Assembly: GCF_021184025.1 (NCBI RefSeq)
Contig: NZ_CP036537.1
Location: 2,604,001-2,668,000, forward strand
DNA: 64,000 bases
Direction of reading: 5' to 3'
From: Rhodopseudomonas boonkerdii
GTDB lineage: Bacteria; Pseudomonadota; Alphaproteobacteria; Rhizobiales; Xanthobacteraceae
Shown here: piece after piece, positions 16,399 to 24,836 of the stretch
Layout: the number at the start of each line of letters is the position of its first letter
Numbering within the stretch: position 1 is the first letter of the stretch
The notes under the pieces: generated by a model
Told to the model about the DNA's origin: nothing
The model's database searches: none
What the model saw: the letters and a program-made list of their open reading frames with translations, nothing else
Translations under genes and position numbers: made by a program

Positions 16399-16950
16399 AT
16401 GCGCTTGTCGATGCAACGCCTTGTTTCCGCTGCGGTTCTGATCGCGCTCGCAAGCGCCCTGACCGGTTGCGGCGGCGCGTCCAGCTGGGATCCGTCGGAT
16501 CTGCTCGACTTCATGGACACCAAGAAGAAGCTCCCCGGCGACCGCAAGCCGGTGTTCCCCGAAGGCGTTCCCGGCCTCGAGCAGGGCGTGCCGCGCGATC
16601 TCTACAAGGAAAGCGTCGAGCGCCAGCAGGCCGAACAGGCCGCCGCTGCCGCGGCTGCAGCAGCGCCGCCGCAACAGGCTGCTGCACCTCCGTCTCAACC
16701 GCGCAAATCGCGGTCGCGCAGCCGCGGCGATGTCGAGGTCGGGACGGTCAGTCAGGACGGTGCCGCTTCGACGGATGAGGGCGGCGCTGCCGCCGTTGCA
16801 CCGCCGCCGGCCGGTCGCAAGATCACCCGTCGCCGCACGACCGCGCCGCCGCCCGAAGAGCCTGCTGCCGCCGCACCGGCCGCGCCTGCACAGCAGCAGC
16901 AGTCGTCGCCATTCCCGGCCCCGATGCCTTCGGGAAGCTTTTCGCGTTAA
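16399..16950 (+). CDS. Lipoprotein between the yfgM-like gene and der
   Basis: This 183-residue protein has a type II signal peptide and lipobox ALTGC (Cys24). An ordered region of about 50 residues follows (SSWDPSDLLDFMDTKKKLPG, VPGLEQGVPRDLYK), then a long Ala/Pro/Gln/Arg-rich low-complexity tail. It occupies the place where bamB stands in gammaproteobacteria (yfgM-bamB-der) but has no beta-propeller repeats. The region near GVPGLEQGVP recurs in alphaproteobacterial proteins at this locus, as far as I recall. A TTG at 16384 is in frame; the ATG at 16399 gives the better signal peptide. A family D repeat separates it from der. Confidence 0.75.
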   Translation: MRLSMQRLVSAAVLIALASALTGCGGASSWDPSDLLDFMDTKKKLPGDRKPVFPEGVPGLEQGVPRDLYKESVERQQAEQAAAAAAAAAPPQQAAAPPSQPRKSRSRSRGDVEVGTVSQDGAASTDEGGAAAVAPPPAGRKITRRRTTAPPPEEPAAAAPAAPAQQQQSSPFPAPMPSGSFSR

Positions 16951-16970
16951 GCTCGCTTAAACTCTCTTTT

Positions 16971-17027
16971 GGAGCACGACCTGATCCGAAAACCGAATGT
17001 TACTTTTCGGGATCATGCTCTGGCTCC
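16971..17027. repeat. Dispersed inverted repeat, family D (copy 1)
   Basis: GGAGCACGACCTGATCCG on the left is imperfectly complementary to CGGGATCATGCTCTGGCTCC on the right, around an A/T-rich centre. GAGCATGATCC elements of this type are common between genes in rhizobia. A degenerate partial copy lies at 45002-45050. Confidence 0.65.
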
Positions 17028-17051
17028 TCACATTGACAGGTCGTCCGTAAC

Positions 17052-17068
17052 GGGCGAACGGATCGCCC
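17052..17068 (+). promoter_or_regulatory. Hairpin abutting the der start codon
   Basis: GGGCGA-ACGGA-TCGCCC is a perfect 6-bp hairpin whose last base is immediately followed by the der ATG. No other Shine-Dalgarno is visible, so the hairpin may influence initiation. Confidence 0.4.
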
Positions 17069-18451
17069 ATGTCCTATACGATCGCCATCATCGGCCGGCC
17101 CAATGTCGGCAAGTCCACGCTGTTCAACCGCCTGGTTGGACAGAAGCTGGCGCTCGTCGACGATACGCCGGGCGTGACGCGGGATCGCCGCGAGGGGGCG
17201 GCGAAGCTCGGCGACCTCGAATTCACCATCATCGACACCGCCGGTCTCGACGAGGGGGCCAAGGGCTCGCTCACCGCGCGGATGCAGGAGCAGACCGAGA
17301 CGGCGATCGAACTTGCCGACGCGCTGTTCTTCGTCATCGATGCGCGCATGGGCCTGACGCCGAACGACCGCGCCTTCGCCGATTTCGCGCGCCGTGCCAA
17401 CAAGCCGGTGCTGCTGCTCGCCAACAAGAGCGAGGGCAAGCATGGCGAGATCGGCGCCATGGAGAGCTATGCGCTCGGCCTCGGCGATCCCATCCAGATC
17501 TCCGCCGAACATGGCGAGGGCATGGGCGAGCTCTATGACGAACTCGCCAAGCTTCTCCCGGAGCCGGTGGAAGAGGAAGAAGAGGAGACGATTGCGGAAG
17601 AGTGGAGCGACGAAGAGATCGCGTCACGCCCGATCCGTGTCGCCATTGTCGGCCGCCCGAATGCCGGCAAGTCCACCACGATCAATCATCTGCTTGGCGA
17701 GGAGCGTCTGCTGACTTCGCCGGAGGCTGGCACCACGCGCGACAGCATCTCCGTCGAGGTCGACTACAAGGGCCGCAATTTCCGCATTTTCGATACGGCC
17801 GGACTTCGCCGCCGCTCGCGCATCGAGGAGAAGCTGGAAAAACTCTCCGTCGCCGACGCGCTGCGCGCGGTGCGCTTTGCCGAAGTCGTCGTGATGATGA
17901 TGGACTCGCAGAACAAGTTCGAGGAACAGGATCTGCGCATCACCGACCTCGTCGAGCGCGAGGGCCGCGCTTTGGTGCTCGCGGTCAACAAGTGGGATCT
18001 CGTCGAGAAGCGCGGTGGCATGATCGGCCAGTTGCGCACCGAGGCGGATCACTGGCTGCCGCAGATCAAGGGCGTGCCGATCGTCGCGATCTCCGGCCTG
18101 ATGGGTGAGGGCATCGATCGCCTGATGGCGGCGATCCAGGAGGCCTACAAGATCTGGAATCGCCGCATTCCGACCGCCGCGCTGAACCGCTGGTTCGAGG
18201 ATGCGATCTCGACCAATCCGCCGCCGGCGGTGTCGGGACGGCGCCTGAAGTTGAATTACATCACGCAGACGAAGGCGCGTCCGCCGAGCTTCGTGGTGTT
18301 CTGCTCGCGCGCCGACGCCGTGCCCGAGAGCTATCTGCGCTATCTCACCAACAGCATGCGGCAGGCGTTCGATCTGCCGGGCACGCCGGTGCGCATCACC
18401 TTGCGCGAGAAAGCGAACCCGTTCGCGCACAAGCGCAAGCGGCCGAACTGA
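17069..18451 (+). CDS. der: Ribosome biogenesis GTPase Der (EngA)
   Basis: Der is an essential GTPase with two tandem G domains and a KH-like C-terminal domain, acting in maturation of the 50S subunit. In this 460-residue protein the first G domain has GRPNVGKST (9-17) and DTAGLDEG, and the second has GRPNAGKST (about 195-203) and [10 protein letters not shown] with NKWDLV. An acidic linker ([12 protein letters not shown]) joins them. The KH-like end includes [10 protein letters not shown] and the basic terminus [11 protein letters not shown]. The length is normal. It is downstream of the YfgM-like and lipoprotein genes. Confidence 0.96.
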   Translation: MSYTIAIIGRPNVGKSTLFNRLVGQKLALVDDTPGVTRDRREGAAKLGDLEFTIIDTAGLDEGAKGSLTARMQEQTETAIELADALFFVIDARMGLTPNDRAFADFARRANKPVLLLANKSEGKHGEIGAMESYALGLGDPIQISAEHGEGMGELYDELAKLLPEPVEEEEEETIAEEWSDEEIASRPIRVAIVGRPNAGKSTTINHLLGEERLLTSPEAGTTRDSISVEVDYKGRNFRIFDTAGLRRRSRIEEKLEKLSVADALRAVRFAEVVVMMMDSQNKFEEQDLRITDLVEREGRALVLAVNKWDLVEKRGGMIGQLRTEADHWLPQIKGVPIVAISGLMGEGIDRLMAAIQEAYKIWNRRIPTAALNRWFEDAISTNPPPAVSGRRLKLNYITQTKARPPSFVVFCSRADAVPESYLRYLTNSMRQAFDLPGTPVRITLREKANPFAHKRKRPN

Positions 18452-18461
18452 GAATGAAGCG

Positions 18462-18516
18462 CGGATGAGCGTAGGCCGCCGAGCGGATTAGCGAAGCGCA
18501 ATCCGCCTGGCGGCCG
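18462..18516. repeat. Dispersed intergenic repeat, family A (copy 3, short)
   Basis: A shortened copy: GCGGATGAGCGTAGGCCGCC, then GCGGATTAGCGAAGCGCAATCCGCC, ending in GGCGGCC. It lies between the convergent der and metE genes and is the only hairpin-forming sequence available there. Confidence 0.65.
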
Positions 18517-18536
18517 TCAGCACTTTGCGCCTGCGT

Positions 18537-20897
18537 TCAATTCATCCTACGCCCGGAAGCCAGCGCCGTTCGCATCTCACGCGCCGCCGCCACCATATTC
18601 ACCAGCGCCGGTTTCACTTCCTCCCATTTGCGGGTCTTCAAGCCGCAGTCCGGATTGATCCAGAGCTGGTCATCGGTGAGGCGCTGACGTGCGAGCGTGA
18701 GGAGTTCGGTCATCTCGCCGATCTCGGGCACGCGCGGGGAATGGATATCGTAAACGCCCGGTCCGATCTCGTTCGGATATTTGTAGCTCCTGAATGCATC
18801 GAGTAGCTCCATCTTCGAGCGTGACGTCTCGATCGATATGACGTCCGCATCCATGGCGCCGATGGCATCGATAATGTCGTTGAATTCTGAATAGCACATA
18901 TGGGTGTGGACCTGGGTTTTGTCCTGTACGCCCGACGACGAGATACGGAAGCTATCCACGGCCCAGTCGAGATAGGTCTTCCACTGCGACTTGCGTAGCG
19001 GCAGGCCTTCGCGAAGTGCAGCTTCGTCGATCTGGATCATTCCGGCACCGGCTTCTTCGAGATCGATCACTTCGTCGCGGATGGCGAAGGCGATCTGTCG
19101 GCAGGCGACGCTACGTGGCACGTCGTCGCGGACGAACGACCAGTTGAGGATGGTTACCGGGCCGGTGAGCATCGCCTTCATCGGTTTCGCGGTCAGCGAC
19201 TGTGCGTAGCGCCACCAGCCGACGGTCATCGATGTCGGGCGCGACACGTCGCCAAACAGGATCGGCGGGCGCACGTAGCGCGAACCGTAGGACTGCACCC
19301 AGGCGTGTTTGGTGAAGGCGAAGCCGGTAAGCTGTTCGCCGAAATACTGCACCATGTCGTTGCGCTCGAATTCACCGTGTACGAGCACATCGAGGCCGAT
19401 CTCCTCTTGCCAGCGTATGGCCTCGGCCGTCTCGGCGCGCAGGAATTTCTCGTATGTATCCAGCGTGATGTCGCCGCGTGTGAAGGACGCGCGGGCATTG
19501 CGCACTGTCGCGGTCTGCGGAAACGAGCCGATGGTCGTGGTGGGAAAGCGCGGCAGGTCGAATGCCTTGCGCTGGATCTCCGCGCGCTGTGCGAAGGGAG
19601 ATTGCCGGTTGTGACGGACGCTGGCCAAGCCTGACATTCGCCGAGCAACCGCATCGTTGTGAATCTTAGGCGACGTGTCGCGGGAAATCACCGCGCTGTC
19701 GGAGGCGGAGAGGGCATCGGCCACGCTGGCCCGTCCCTGTGACAACGCTTTGCCCAGGGTTGCCAGCTCGGCCATCTTCTGCACCGAGAAAGCGAGCCAT
19801 GTCTTCACGTCCGGATCGAGATCGGTTTCGAGCGCGAGATCGATCGGCACGTGAAGCAGCGAACAGGACGGCGCGATCTGCACGCGGTGAGTGCCCATCT
19901 GCTTCACCACGGGTGTGATGCGGTCGAGCGTTCCGGACAGGTCGGTGCGCCAGACATTACGGCCGTCGACCACACCGAGCGAGAGCACGAGGTCAGGCCG
20001 GATGCGCGACGCGATCGGTGCGAGCTGGTCGGGACCGCGCTTGAGATCGATATGCAAGCCGGCGACCGGCAGTGCGAGTGCGGTGTCGAGATTGTCGCCG
20101 ACCTCGCCGAAATAGGTGGCGAGCATGATCTTCAGTTCCGGCACTGCGGCGCTGATGCCAGCATAGGCACGCTTCAGCGCGTCACGGGTGGCCTCGTCGA
20201 GATCGAGCACGAGGCAGGGCTCGTCGATCTGCACCCAGTCGGCGCCGCGCTGCGCCAGCTCGCGCAGCAGTTCGACATAGACCGGAAGCAACCTGTCGAG
20301 CAGCGACAGCGGATCGAAGCCCGCATCATGGCTCTTGCCGAGTTTGAGAAACGTTACGGGGCCGACAAGGACAGGGCGGGTGTGATAGCCGAGCGCTTTC
20401 GCTTCCTCGAATTCCGCGATCGGCTTGCGCGACGACAGCGCGAAGGTCTGATCCTTGGAAAATTCCGGCACCATGTAGTGATAGTTGGTGTCGAACCACT
20501 TGGTCATTTCCTGCGCCACCACGCTTCGGCCGTGATGGGCGTGACCGCAGCTCGTATCATGCGCATCGCCCTGGGCGCCGCGCGCCATGGCAAAATAAGT
20601 GGCGAGCGGCACCGGGCCGGACTCCCAGCCATAGACGGCGGGGATGGCGCCGACCATCACGCTGGTGTCGAGCACCTGATCGTAAAGGGAAAAGTCGTTG
20701 GACGGGATGACCGTGATGCCGAGCGCATGCTGACGCGCCCAGTTGGCCGTGCGCAAGGCGGCGGCGGTCTGCAGCAGATCACGTTCGCTGGTTTTCCCGG
20801 CCCAGAAGCTTTCGAGGGCCAATTTCAACTCGCGCCGGGGACCGATCCGCGGCGTACCGAGCGTTGCAACAGGTAGTGAGGAAGAAGAGAGAGACAT
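18537..20897 (-). CDS. metE: Cobalamin-independent methionine synthase
   Basis: MetE transfers the methyl group of 5-methyltetrahydrofolate triglutamate to homocysteine in the cytoplasm, using zinc. The 786-residue protein has the full two-barrel structure: an N-terminal barrel beginning GTPRIGPRRELKLALESFWAG and a C-terminal barrel beginning about residue 440 (FPTTTIGSFPQT). It has the zinc ligands in QVHTHMCYSEF (His, Cys), SIETSRS (Glu) and NPDCGLKTR (Cys). The frame is open upstream to 21146 but the ATG at 20897 gives the family start. A cobalamin riboswitch at 21010-21220 precedes it, so metE should be off when B12 is plentiful and a B12-dependent MetH can work. metH is not in the window. 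Confidence 0.96.
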   Translation of the reverse strand: MSLSSSSLPVATLGTPRIGPRRELKLALESFWAGKTSERDLLQTAAALRTANWARQHALGITVIPSNDFSLYDQVLDTSVMVGAIPAVYGWESGPVPLATYFAMARGAQGDAHDTSCGHAHHGRSVVAQEMTKWFDTNYHYMVPEFSKDQTFALSSRKPIAEFEEAKALGYHTRPVLVGPVTFLKLGKSHDAGFDPLSLLDRLLPVYVELLRELAQRGADWVQIDEPCLVLDLDEATRDALKRAYAGISAAVPELKIMLATYFGEVGDNLDTALALPVAGLHIDLKRGPDQLAPIASRIRPDLVLSLGVVDGRNVWRTDLSGTLDRITPVVKQMGTHRVQIAPSCSLLHVPIDLALETDLDPDVKTWLAFSVQKMAELATLGKALSQGRASVADALSASDSAVISRDTSPKIHNDAVARRMSGLASVRHNRQSPFAQRAEIQRKAFDLPRFPTTTIGSFPQTATVRNARASFTRGDITLDTYEKFLRAETAEAIRWQEEIGLDVLVHGEFERNDMVQYFGEQLTGFAFTKHAWVQSYGSRYVRPPILFGDVSRPTSMTVGWWRYAQSLTAKPMKAMLTGPVTILNWSFVRDDVPRSVACRQIAFAIRDEVIDLEEAGAGMIQIDEAALREGLPLRKSQWKTYLDWAVDSFRISSSGVQDKTQVHTHMCYSEFNDIIDAIGAMDADVISIETSRSKMELLDAFRSYKYPNEIGPGVYDIHSPRVPEIGEMTELLTLARQRLTDDQLWINPDCGLKTRKWEEVKPALVNMVAAAREMRTALASGRRMN

Positions 20898-20905
20898 AAC
20901 TTTAA

Positions 20906-20966
20906 CCCCATGATTGGGGGCAAAGGCATGGCGGACGCAGGCATGATCTGCCGCGGGCTGCGGCAG
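20906..20966 (-). promoter_or_regulatory. Putative expression platform between the B12 riboswitch and metE
   Basis: Two hairpins lie between the aptamer and the start codon: CTGCCGC/GCGGCAG (20948-20966) and CCCCA/TGGGG (20906-20919). The second contains the only Shine-Dalgarno-like GGGG of metE, nine bases before the ATG. No T tract follows, so translational control is more likely than transcription termination. Confidence 0.45.
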
Positions 20967-21009
20967 CTGCTTGGCGACACACCGGGACACCCCGCCCGTG
21001 GACGTACAT

Positions 21010-21220
21010 TTTGCCGGGGCAGGTCTCCTGGCTCGCGGGTCATAGCTGGCGTCCGGCCTTCCCGAAGCTTGCGCTTCAGTGACACTGATGGACGCTGGCT
21101 CACCGCTTACAGTTGCGGGGGCAGCGCCGGCATTGCGGTGGACCAATTTGGCTCACTGCGCACCGGCTTCCCTCTTAGCTCCAGGCTGCATGGCAACCCG
21201 GAGACCTCGACACCGTGACT
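21010..21220 (-). ncRNA. Cobalamin (B12) riboswitch controlling metE
   Basis: Read on the minus strand, the leader has all the usual conserved blocks in order: AGGGAAGCCGGTG (about 21160-21173), GCCCCCGCAACTGTAAGCGG with GTGAGCC (about 21094-21124), the segment GTGTCACTG (about 21075-21088), GGGAAGGCCGG (about 21053-21063) and GAGCCAGGAGACCTGCC (about 21018-21034). These match the AdoCbl riboswitch aptamer. It is oriented toward metE and ends about 110 bases before the start codon. Confidence 0.93.
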
Positions 21221-21385
21221 TAAGGGGAGCGATCTCGTTTCGTCAATCTGTGGGCTGGGTGGTGGGCAGGGTGTCAATCGCCTATCGCGGCGGAAACGGT
21301 GGGCAGACGCCCGCGCGATCCGCGTCCTCATGTTCACGCATAAGCGGAAGCAGCCGAACTGAAGTATTTTTGAGCTTAATAGAAC

Positions 21386-21519
21386 CGTGTCCCGAGCGCG
21401 CTGCAGCGCAGGCGATGCGGAGCATCGCCGACAACGCTGCTGCGCAGAACCGGGACCGTGCAAAGCTCCGCATTTGTGATGGTCCCGGCTCTGGATGCCT
21501 GCGAAGCTTCGCAGCGTGA
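21386..21519. repeat. Dispersed intergenic repeat, family E
   Basis: Nested inverted repeats occur here: CGTGTCCCGAGCGCGCTGCAG with GCTGCTGCGCAG, and ACCGGGACC with GGTCCCGGCTCT. Elements built from GTCCCGG and CTGCGCAGCAG are typical of Bradyrhizobium intergenic regions. It lies between the B12 riboswitch and the DUF3313 lipoprotein gene, and the sequence from 21221 to 21385 shows nothing else. Confidence 0.55.
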
Positions 21520-22362
21520 CTACCGGCTGGCTTCGGCGACGGATGAGGGCTGGGTCGGCGCTCCCTTGTCAGCCATGTTCGGCGGCAAACCGAGACCGCC
21601 ACCGACCACACCGGCAAGGCCGGGAAAGCGACCATAGCTCTCGCAGGCCGTGTATTTCGGCGCACCGCCCATACGCGTTCGGATCGTTTCGATCGTCGGA
21701 AGCTGCGGTACGCCACCGAACGGCGTGGCGCCGGTCACCAGCAGTTTGGCGAAATCTGCGCCGAATTCCGCGGCAAGATCGTAGGCGTCGCCTTCGTTCG
21801 ACATGCGGGCCTGGGTGAGCGAACTGGCGCCGCGGGCCCAGACCATGGCGGCCTTCTGCGCTCCTTCCGGTCCGATCGCCTCGGCCTCGACCGAGAGGCT
21901 GCCGAGCCCGACCGGCAGCCGCGGGACAGGCACAGGCACGCCGGGCAGAGCGATGGTCTTGGCAAGCTGCGCGACCCTGCTGGCGCCCGCCGCGGTGACG
22001 TCCGTCGGCGTCGCATGGGTGACGACGGCTTGCACGGTCAGGTCGGCTGGCTCCGCGGGCGCAACGATCGTGAACCGCTCCGCGAGCCGGTCGCACAGTT
22101 CGCGATTGATGGCATTGGCGACGAGACTGCGTTCGTCGTCCTTGAAGCCGCGATAGGCACGGGGCGCGAAACGCGTCTCTGCGATCTTGACGGTCCGCGC
22201 CGCCAGCACCTCGTCCTTGCTGACGCGAAGCAGGGACTTCGTGACCGTGCCATTTGAAGGAGTGAGGTTCGTATAGTCGCGCAGGGCGCCGGACATCTCC
22301 AGAGGCGCAGCCGCGCAGCCGGCCGTGAGCAGCGCCAAGGCTGCAACCCCTATCCATCTCAC
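21520..22362 (-). CDS. DUF3313-type lipoprotein
   Basis: This 280-residue predicted lipoprotein has a short signal peptide MRWIGVAALALLTAGC, with the lipidated Cys at 16. The body contains GALRDYTNLTPSNGT and a conserved core (AINRELCDRLAERFTIV, ADLTVQAVVTHATPTD) that I associate with the DUF3313 family of outer-membrane or periplasmic lipoproteins of unknown function. I chose the GTG at 22362 over the in-frame ATG upstream because GAGGGGACGACG lies just before it and the lipobox then sits at the normal position. Gly/Pro-rich C-terminal residues (GVVGGGLGLPPNMADKG) are probably disordered. Confidence 0.72.
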   Translation of the reverse strand: MRWIGVAALALLTAGCAAAPLEMSGALRDYTNLTPSNGTVTKSLLRVSKDEVLAARTVKIAETRFAPRAYRGFKDDERSLVANAINRELCDRLAERFTIVAPAEPADLTVQAVVTHATPTDVTAAGASRVAQLAKTIALPGVPVPVPRLPVGLGSLSVEAEAIGPEGAQKAAMVWARGASSLTQARMSNEGDAYDLAAEFGADFAKLLVTGATPFGGVPQLPTIETIRTRMGGAPKYTACESYGRFPGLAGVVGGGLGLPPNMADKGAPTQPSSVAEASR

Positions 22363-22543
22363 CGTCGTCCCCTCGATGAACTGCCGTGACAGGCTCCCCT
22401 GAACCATCATCGACTGTGCCGATGGTGTCGGGTGAAAAGGGGCGTAATTAGGGTCGGTAGTTTGCGCAATGTTACGGGGAGCTGTCAGCCGGGCGGTGAT
22501 GGTGATCGTCGCGCTCAATTCACTTTACATACTCGTGCTCGCA

Positions 22544-22634
22544 GCCGTAGGCGGATGAGCGAAGCGTCATCCGCCAGCGATTTCATTGTTGAAACTCCGC
22601 GGCGGATGATGGCTGCGCCTCATCCGCCCTACGG
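22544..22634. repeat. Dispersed intergenic repeat, family A (copy 4)
   Basis: CCGTAGGCGGATGAGCGAAG at the left pairs with CTCATCCGCCCTACGG at the right, and the inner GAAACTCCGCGGCGGAT segment is shared with copy 5 (54421-54510). It lies directly before the stop of the NHL gene. Confidence 0.85.
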
Positions 22635-22639
22635 TGGCA

Positions 22640-23758
22640 CTACTTCAATGCATCCGACACCAGTTTGAATTTCTGGATGCGCTTTCCGGTGTCGACTTCG
22701 GCCGTATAGACATTTCCCTTCGCATCCACCGCCATGGCGTGAACCCAGTGGAATTGGCCGGCATTGCGGCCGCTGCGGCCGAATGAGCCGACGACTTTGC
22801 CGTCGTCGCGATTGATGATGCGGATTTCGTTGTTCTCGCCGTCTGCCGTCAGCAGCCAGCTCTGTTTCGGATCGGGCCAGACGGCGAGATCCCACACCGC
22901 GCCGTTGCCGAGGGTGGCCTTTTCGTAGAACCACTCCTTCACGAAGGTGCCGTCTTTCTTGAACACCTGCACGCGGTTGTTGATGCGGTCGCAGACATAG
23001 ACGAGGCCATCGCTGGCGAGCTTGACGCAGTGCACGGGATTGCCAAACTGTTGCGACACCGGCGCGTTCGGATCGTAGGCGGCCTGCTTGTCGTCATTCG
23101 GCTTGTTGCCGTAGGCGCCCCAGTGCCGCTTGTAGGCGCCGGTGGTGGCATCGAACACGATGACGCGGCGGTTGCCGTAGCCATCGGCGACATAGATTTC
23201 GTCGGCGTCCTTGTCGATGGCGGTTTCGGCGGGCTTGCCGAGCTGGGTGGTGTCGTTGCTGCCCTTGCTCGGCGCGATCTTGCCGATCTGCATCACGAAC
23301 TTGCCGTCGAGGGTGAATTTCAGGATCGCATTGTCGTTGGCCTCGTTGCCGCCGATCCAGACGAAGCCGTCGTCGCTGACCTCAATGCCATGCTCGCGGC
23401 CGACCCATTCATAACCTTCGCCAGATTCTTTAGAAGGTTGCCCGCCCCATGAGCGCAGCAGATTGCCCTCGGCATCGAATTCGAGCACAGGCGGTGCGGA
23501 GACGCAGCATTTCGAGCGCGGCGGATTGAGCGCGGCGCCTTTCTCGTCATCGGTGAGCGAGCGCGGCCGATGGATCAGCCAGATGTGGCCGTCCTTGTCG
23601 GTGGTGATGCCGCCGACCTGACCGAGGATCCAGTTGTTGGGGAGAGGCTTTGGCCAGGATGCTTCGACCTCGAAGCGGGGAATGTCGGCGGCGCGGGCGG
23701 AAAAAGCGGCGAGGGTGAGTGTTGCAGCAAGTGCGAACGTGCGCAGGCGTGGCGCCAT
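22640..23758 (-). CDS. Secreted NHL-repeat (beta-propeller) protein
   Basis: This 372-residue protein has a cleavable signal peptide (LRTFALAATLTLAAFSARA). The mature part is a predicted beta-propeller with at least five NHL-type repeats marked by GxIxxxxDG or GNxxVYVxDxxNNRVQVF strands (GGITTDKDGHIWLI, AIDKDADEIYVADGYGNRRV, CVKLASDGLVYVCDRINNRV, AMAVDAKGNVYTAEVDTGKR). It resembles the lyase-like propeller of peptidyl-alpha-hydroxyglycine amidating lyase, but no hydroxylating domain is attached. Its ligand and activity are unknown. It sits alone between repeats A4 and C1. Confidence 0.8.
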   Translation of the reverse strand: MAPRLRTFALAATLTLAAFSARAADIPRFEVEASWPKPLPNNWILGQVGGITTDKDGHIWLIHRPRSLTDDEKGAALNPPRSKCCVSAPPVLEFDAEGNLLRSWGGQPSKESGEGYEWVGREHGIEVSDDGFVWIGGNEANDNAILKFTLDGKFVMQIGKIAPSKGSNDTTQLGKPAETAIDKDADEIYVADGYGNRRVIVFDATTGAYKRHWGAYGNKPNDDKQAAYDPNAPVSQQFGNPVHCVKLASDGLVYVCDRINNRVQVFKKDGTFVKEWFYEKATLGNGAVWDLAVWPDPKQSWLLTADGENNEIRIINRDDGKVVGSFGRSGRNAGQFHWVHAMAVDAKGNVYTAEVDTGKRIQKFKLVSDALK

Positions 23759-23857
23759 GACGACCTCCCTAAGTGATGCGGGTTTGTCCCGCTTGGGGGA
23801 AGTGAAGGCGCGTGACGAAGAAGAGTCAATCTTTCGGGGTGATCATTTGCGCCATGC

Positions 23858-23945
23858 CTGTCATCGCCCGGCTTGACCGGGCGATCCAGTAGTCTCAGGT
23901 CTTACGGTGTGTACTGGGTCACCCGGTCAAGCCGGGTGATGACAG
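23858..23945. repeat. Dispersed intergenic repeat, family C (copy 1)
   Basis: The left arm TCATCGCCCGGCTTGACCGG and right arm CCGGTCAAGCCGGGTGATGA form a long imperfect palindrome with an inner GATCCAGT/ACTGGGTC pair. This GTCAT..CCGG..TTGACC element is widespread between genes in alphaproteobacteria. Confidence 0.85.
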
Positions 23946-23957
23946 TTTGAGTCCGCG

Positions 23958-24698
23958 TCACGACGGCGGATGAAAACTCATCACCTTGCCGGTCTTGTAG
24001 TCAACGAATTTGCCCGTCTCCGTCCATGAGGGCAGGCACAGCGGCAGGATGGCTTCGGCAGCCTGCGCAGGCGTGTCGAGCGTTTCCGGGTCTTCGCCGG
24101 GCATCACGATGGCGCGCATATGGGTGCGGATCGGGCCGGGATTGAACAGGTTTACACGCAATGGCGTCGTCGCGGTCTCGTTGGCCCAGACGCGCACGAG
24201 CGCTTCGAGCGCGGCCTTCGAGGCCGCATAGGGGCCGCGATAGGCCGAGGCCTTGTTGGCCGTGCCCGACGTAACGAAGACCGCGCGGCCGGCATCGGAC
24301 TGCTGCAGCAGGGGCTCCATGCAGCGGATGAGCTGGAAGTTGGCGTTGACGTTGACGGCCATGGTGTCGTTCCAGCCCTTCGGCTCGACATGGCCGAGCG
24401 GCGAGGACGGGCCTGCGACGCCGGCATTGCCGATCAGGATGTCGATCTTGCCATGGCGCTCATGCAGCGCGGCACCCAAGCGCGCGACGCCGTCCCAATC
24501 GGTGATGCTCAGTGGCACCAGCGTGGCGCTGCCGCCTTCCGCCGTGATGGCGTCGTCGAGTTCTTCAAGGCCGCCTTGCGTGCGTGCCACGGCGATGATG
24601 TGCGCGCCGGCTTTGGCGAGCGCGATGGCGGTCGCATAGCCGATGCCGCGCGAGGCGCCGGTGACGAGAGCGATACGGGAGGCGAGGGGTTTTGACAT
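23958..24698 (-). CDS. Short-chain dehydrogenase/reductase (SDR) family oxidoreductase
   Basis: This 246-residue classical SDR has the cofactor motif TGASRGIG (14-21), the structural NAG motif (about residue 91) and the catalytic Ser-Tyr-Lys set (FVTSGTANKAS and YAASK around 156-160). The substrate cannot be told from sequence. It lies downstream of purF on the same strand. A perfect FNR/FixK-type box (24803-24816) lies about 105 bases upstream of the start with a family C repeat between, so oxygen-responsive control is possible though unproven. Confidence 0.88.
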   Translation of the reverse strand: MSKPLASRIALVTGASRGIGYATAIALAKAGAHIIAVARTQGGLEELDDAITAEGGSATLVPLSITDWDGVARLGAALHERHGKIDILIGNAGVAGPSSPLGHVEPKGWNDTMAVNVNANFQLIRCMEPLLQQSDAGRAVFVTSGTANKASAYRGPYAASKAALEALVRVWANETATTPLRVNLFNPGPIRTHMRAIVMPGEDPETLDTPAQAAEAILPLCLPSWTETGKFVDYKTGKVMSFHPPS

Positions 24699-24713
24699 GT
24701 GGCAGCTTCACTC

Positions 24714-24798
24714 CGTCGTGCCCGGACATGTTCCGGGCATCCGCGTCTTTGCTGCTGTTTTACAGACGCAAATGGCCGGGACAAGCCCGGCCATGGTG
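24714..24798. repeat. Dispersed intergenic repeat, family C (copy 2)
   Basis: TCGTGCCCGGACATGTTCCGGG at the left (two nested arms) and ATGGCCGGGACAAGCCCGGCCAT at the right form two GC-rich hairpins flanking ACGC/GCGT arms around a short T-rich loop. It lies between purF and the SDR gene. Confidence 0.75.
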
Positions 24799-24802
24799 GT
24801 GA

Positions 24803-24816
24803 TTGATCGTGATCAA
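24803..24816 (-). promoter_or_regulatory. FNR/FixK-type box
   Basis: TTGATCGTGATCAA is a perfect match to the TTGAT-N4-ATCAA consensus of FNR/FixK regulators. It lies just after the purF terminator and about 105 bases before the SDR start codon, partly overlapping the terminator T tract, so it could also be fortuitous. Confidence 0.45.
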
Positions 24817-24836
24817 AAAACGCTGATGGATCAGCT
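24815..24836 (-). terminator. Rho-independent terminator of purF
   Basis: On the minus strand GCTGA-TCCA-TCAGC is followed by GTTTTTT. The hairpin's left arm contains the purF stop codon. Confidence 0.8.
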
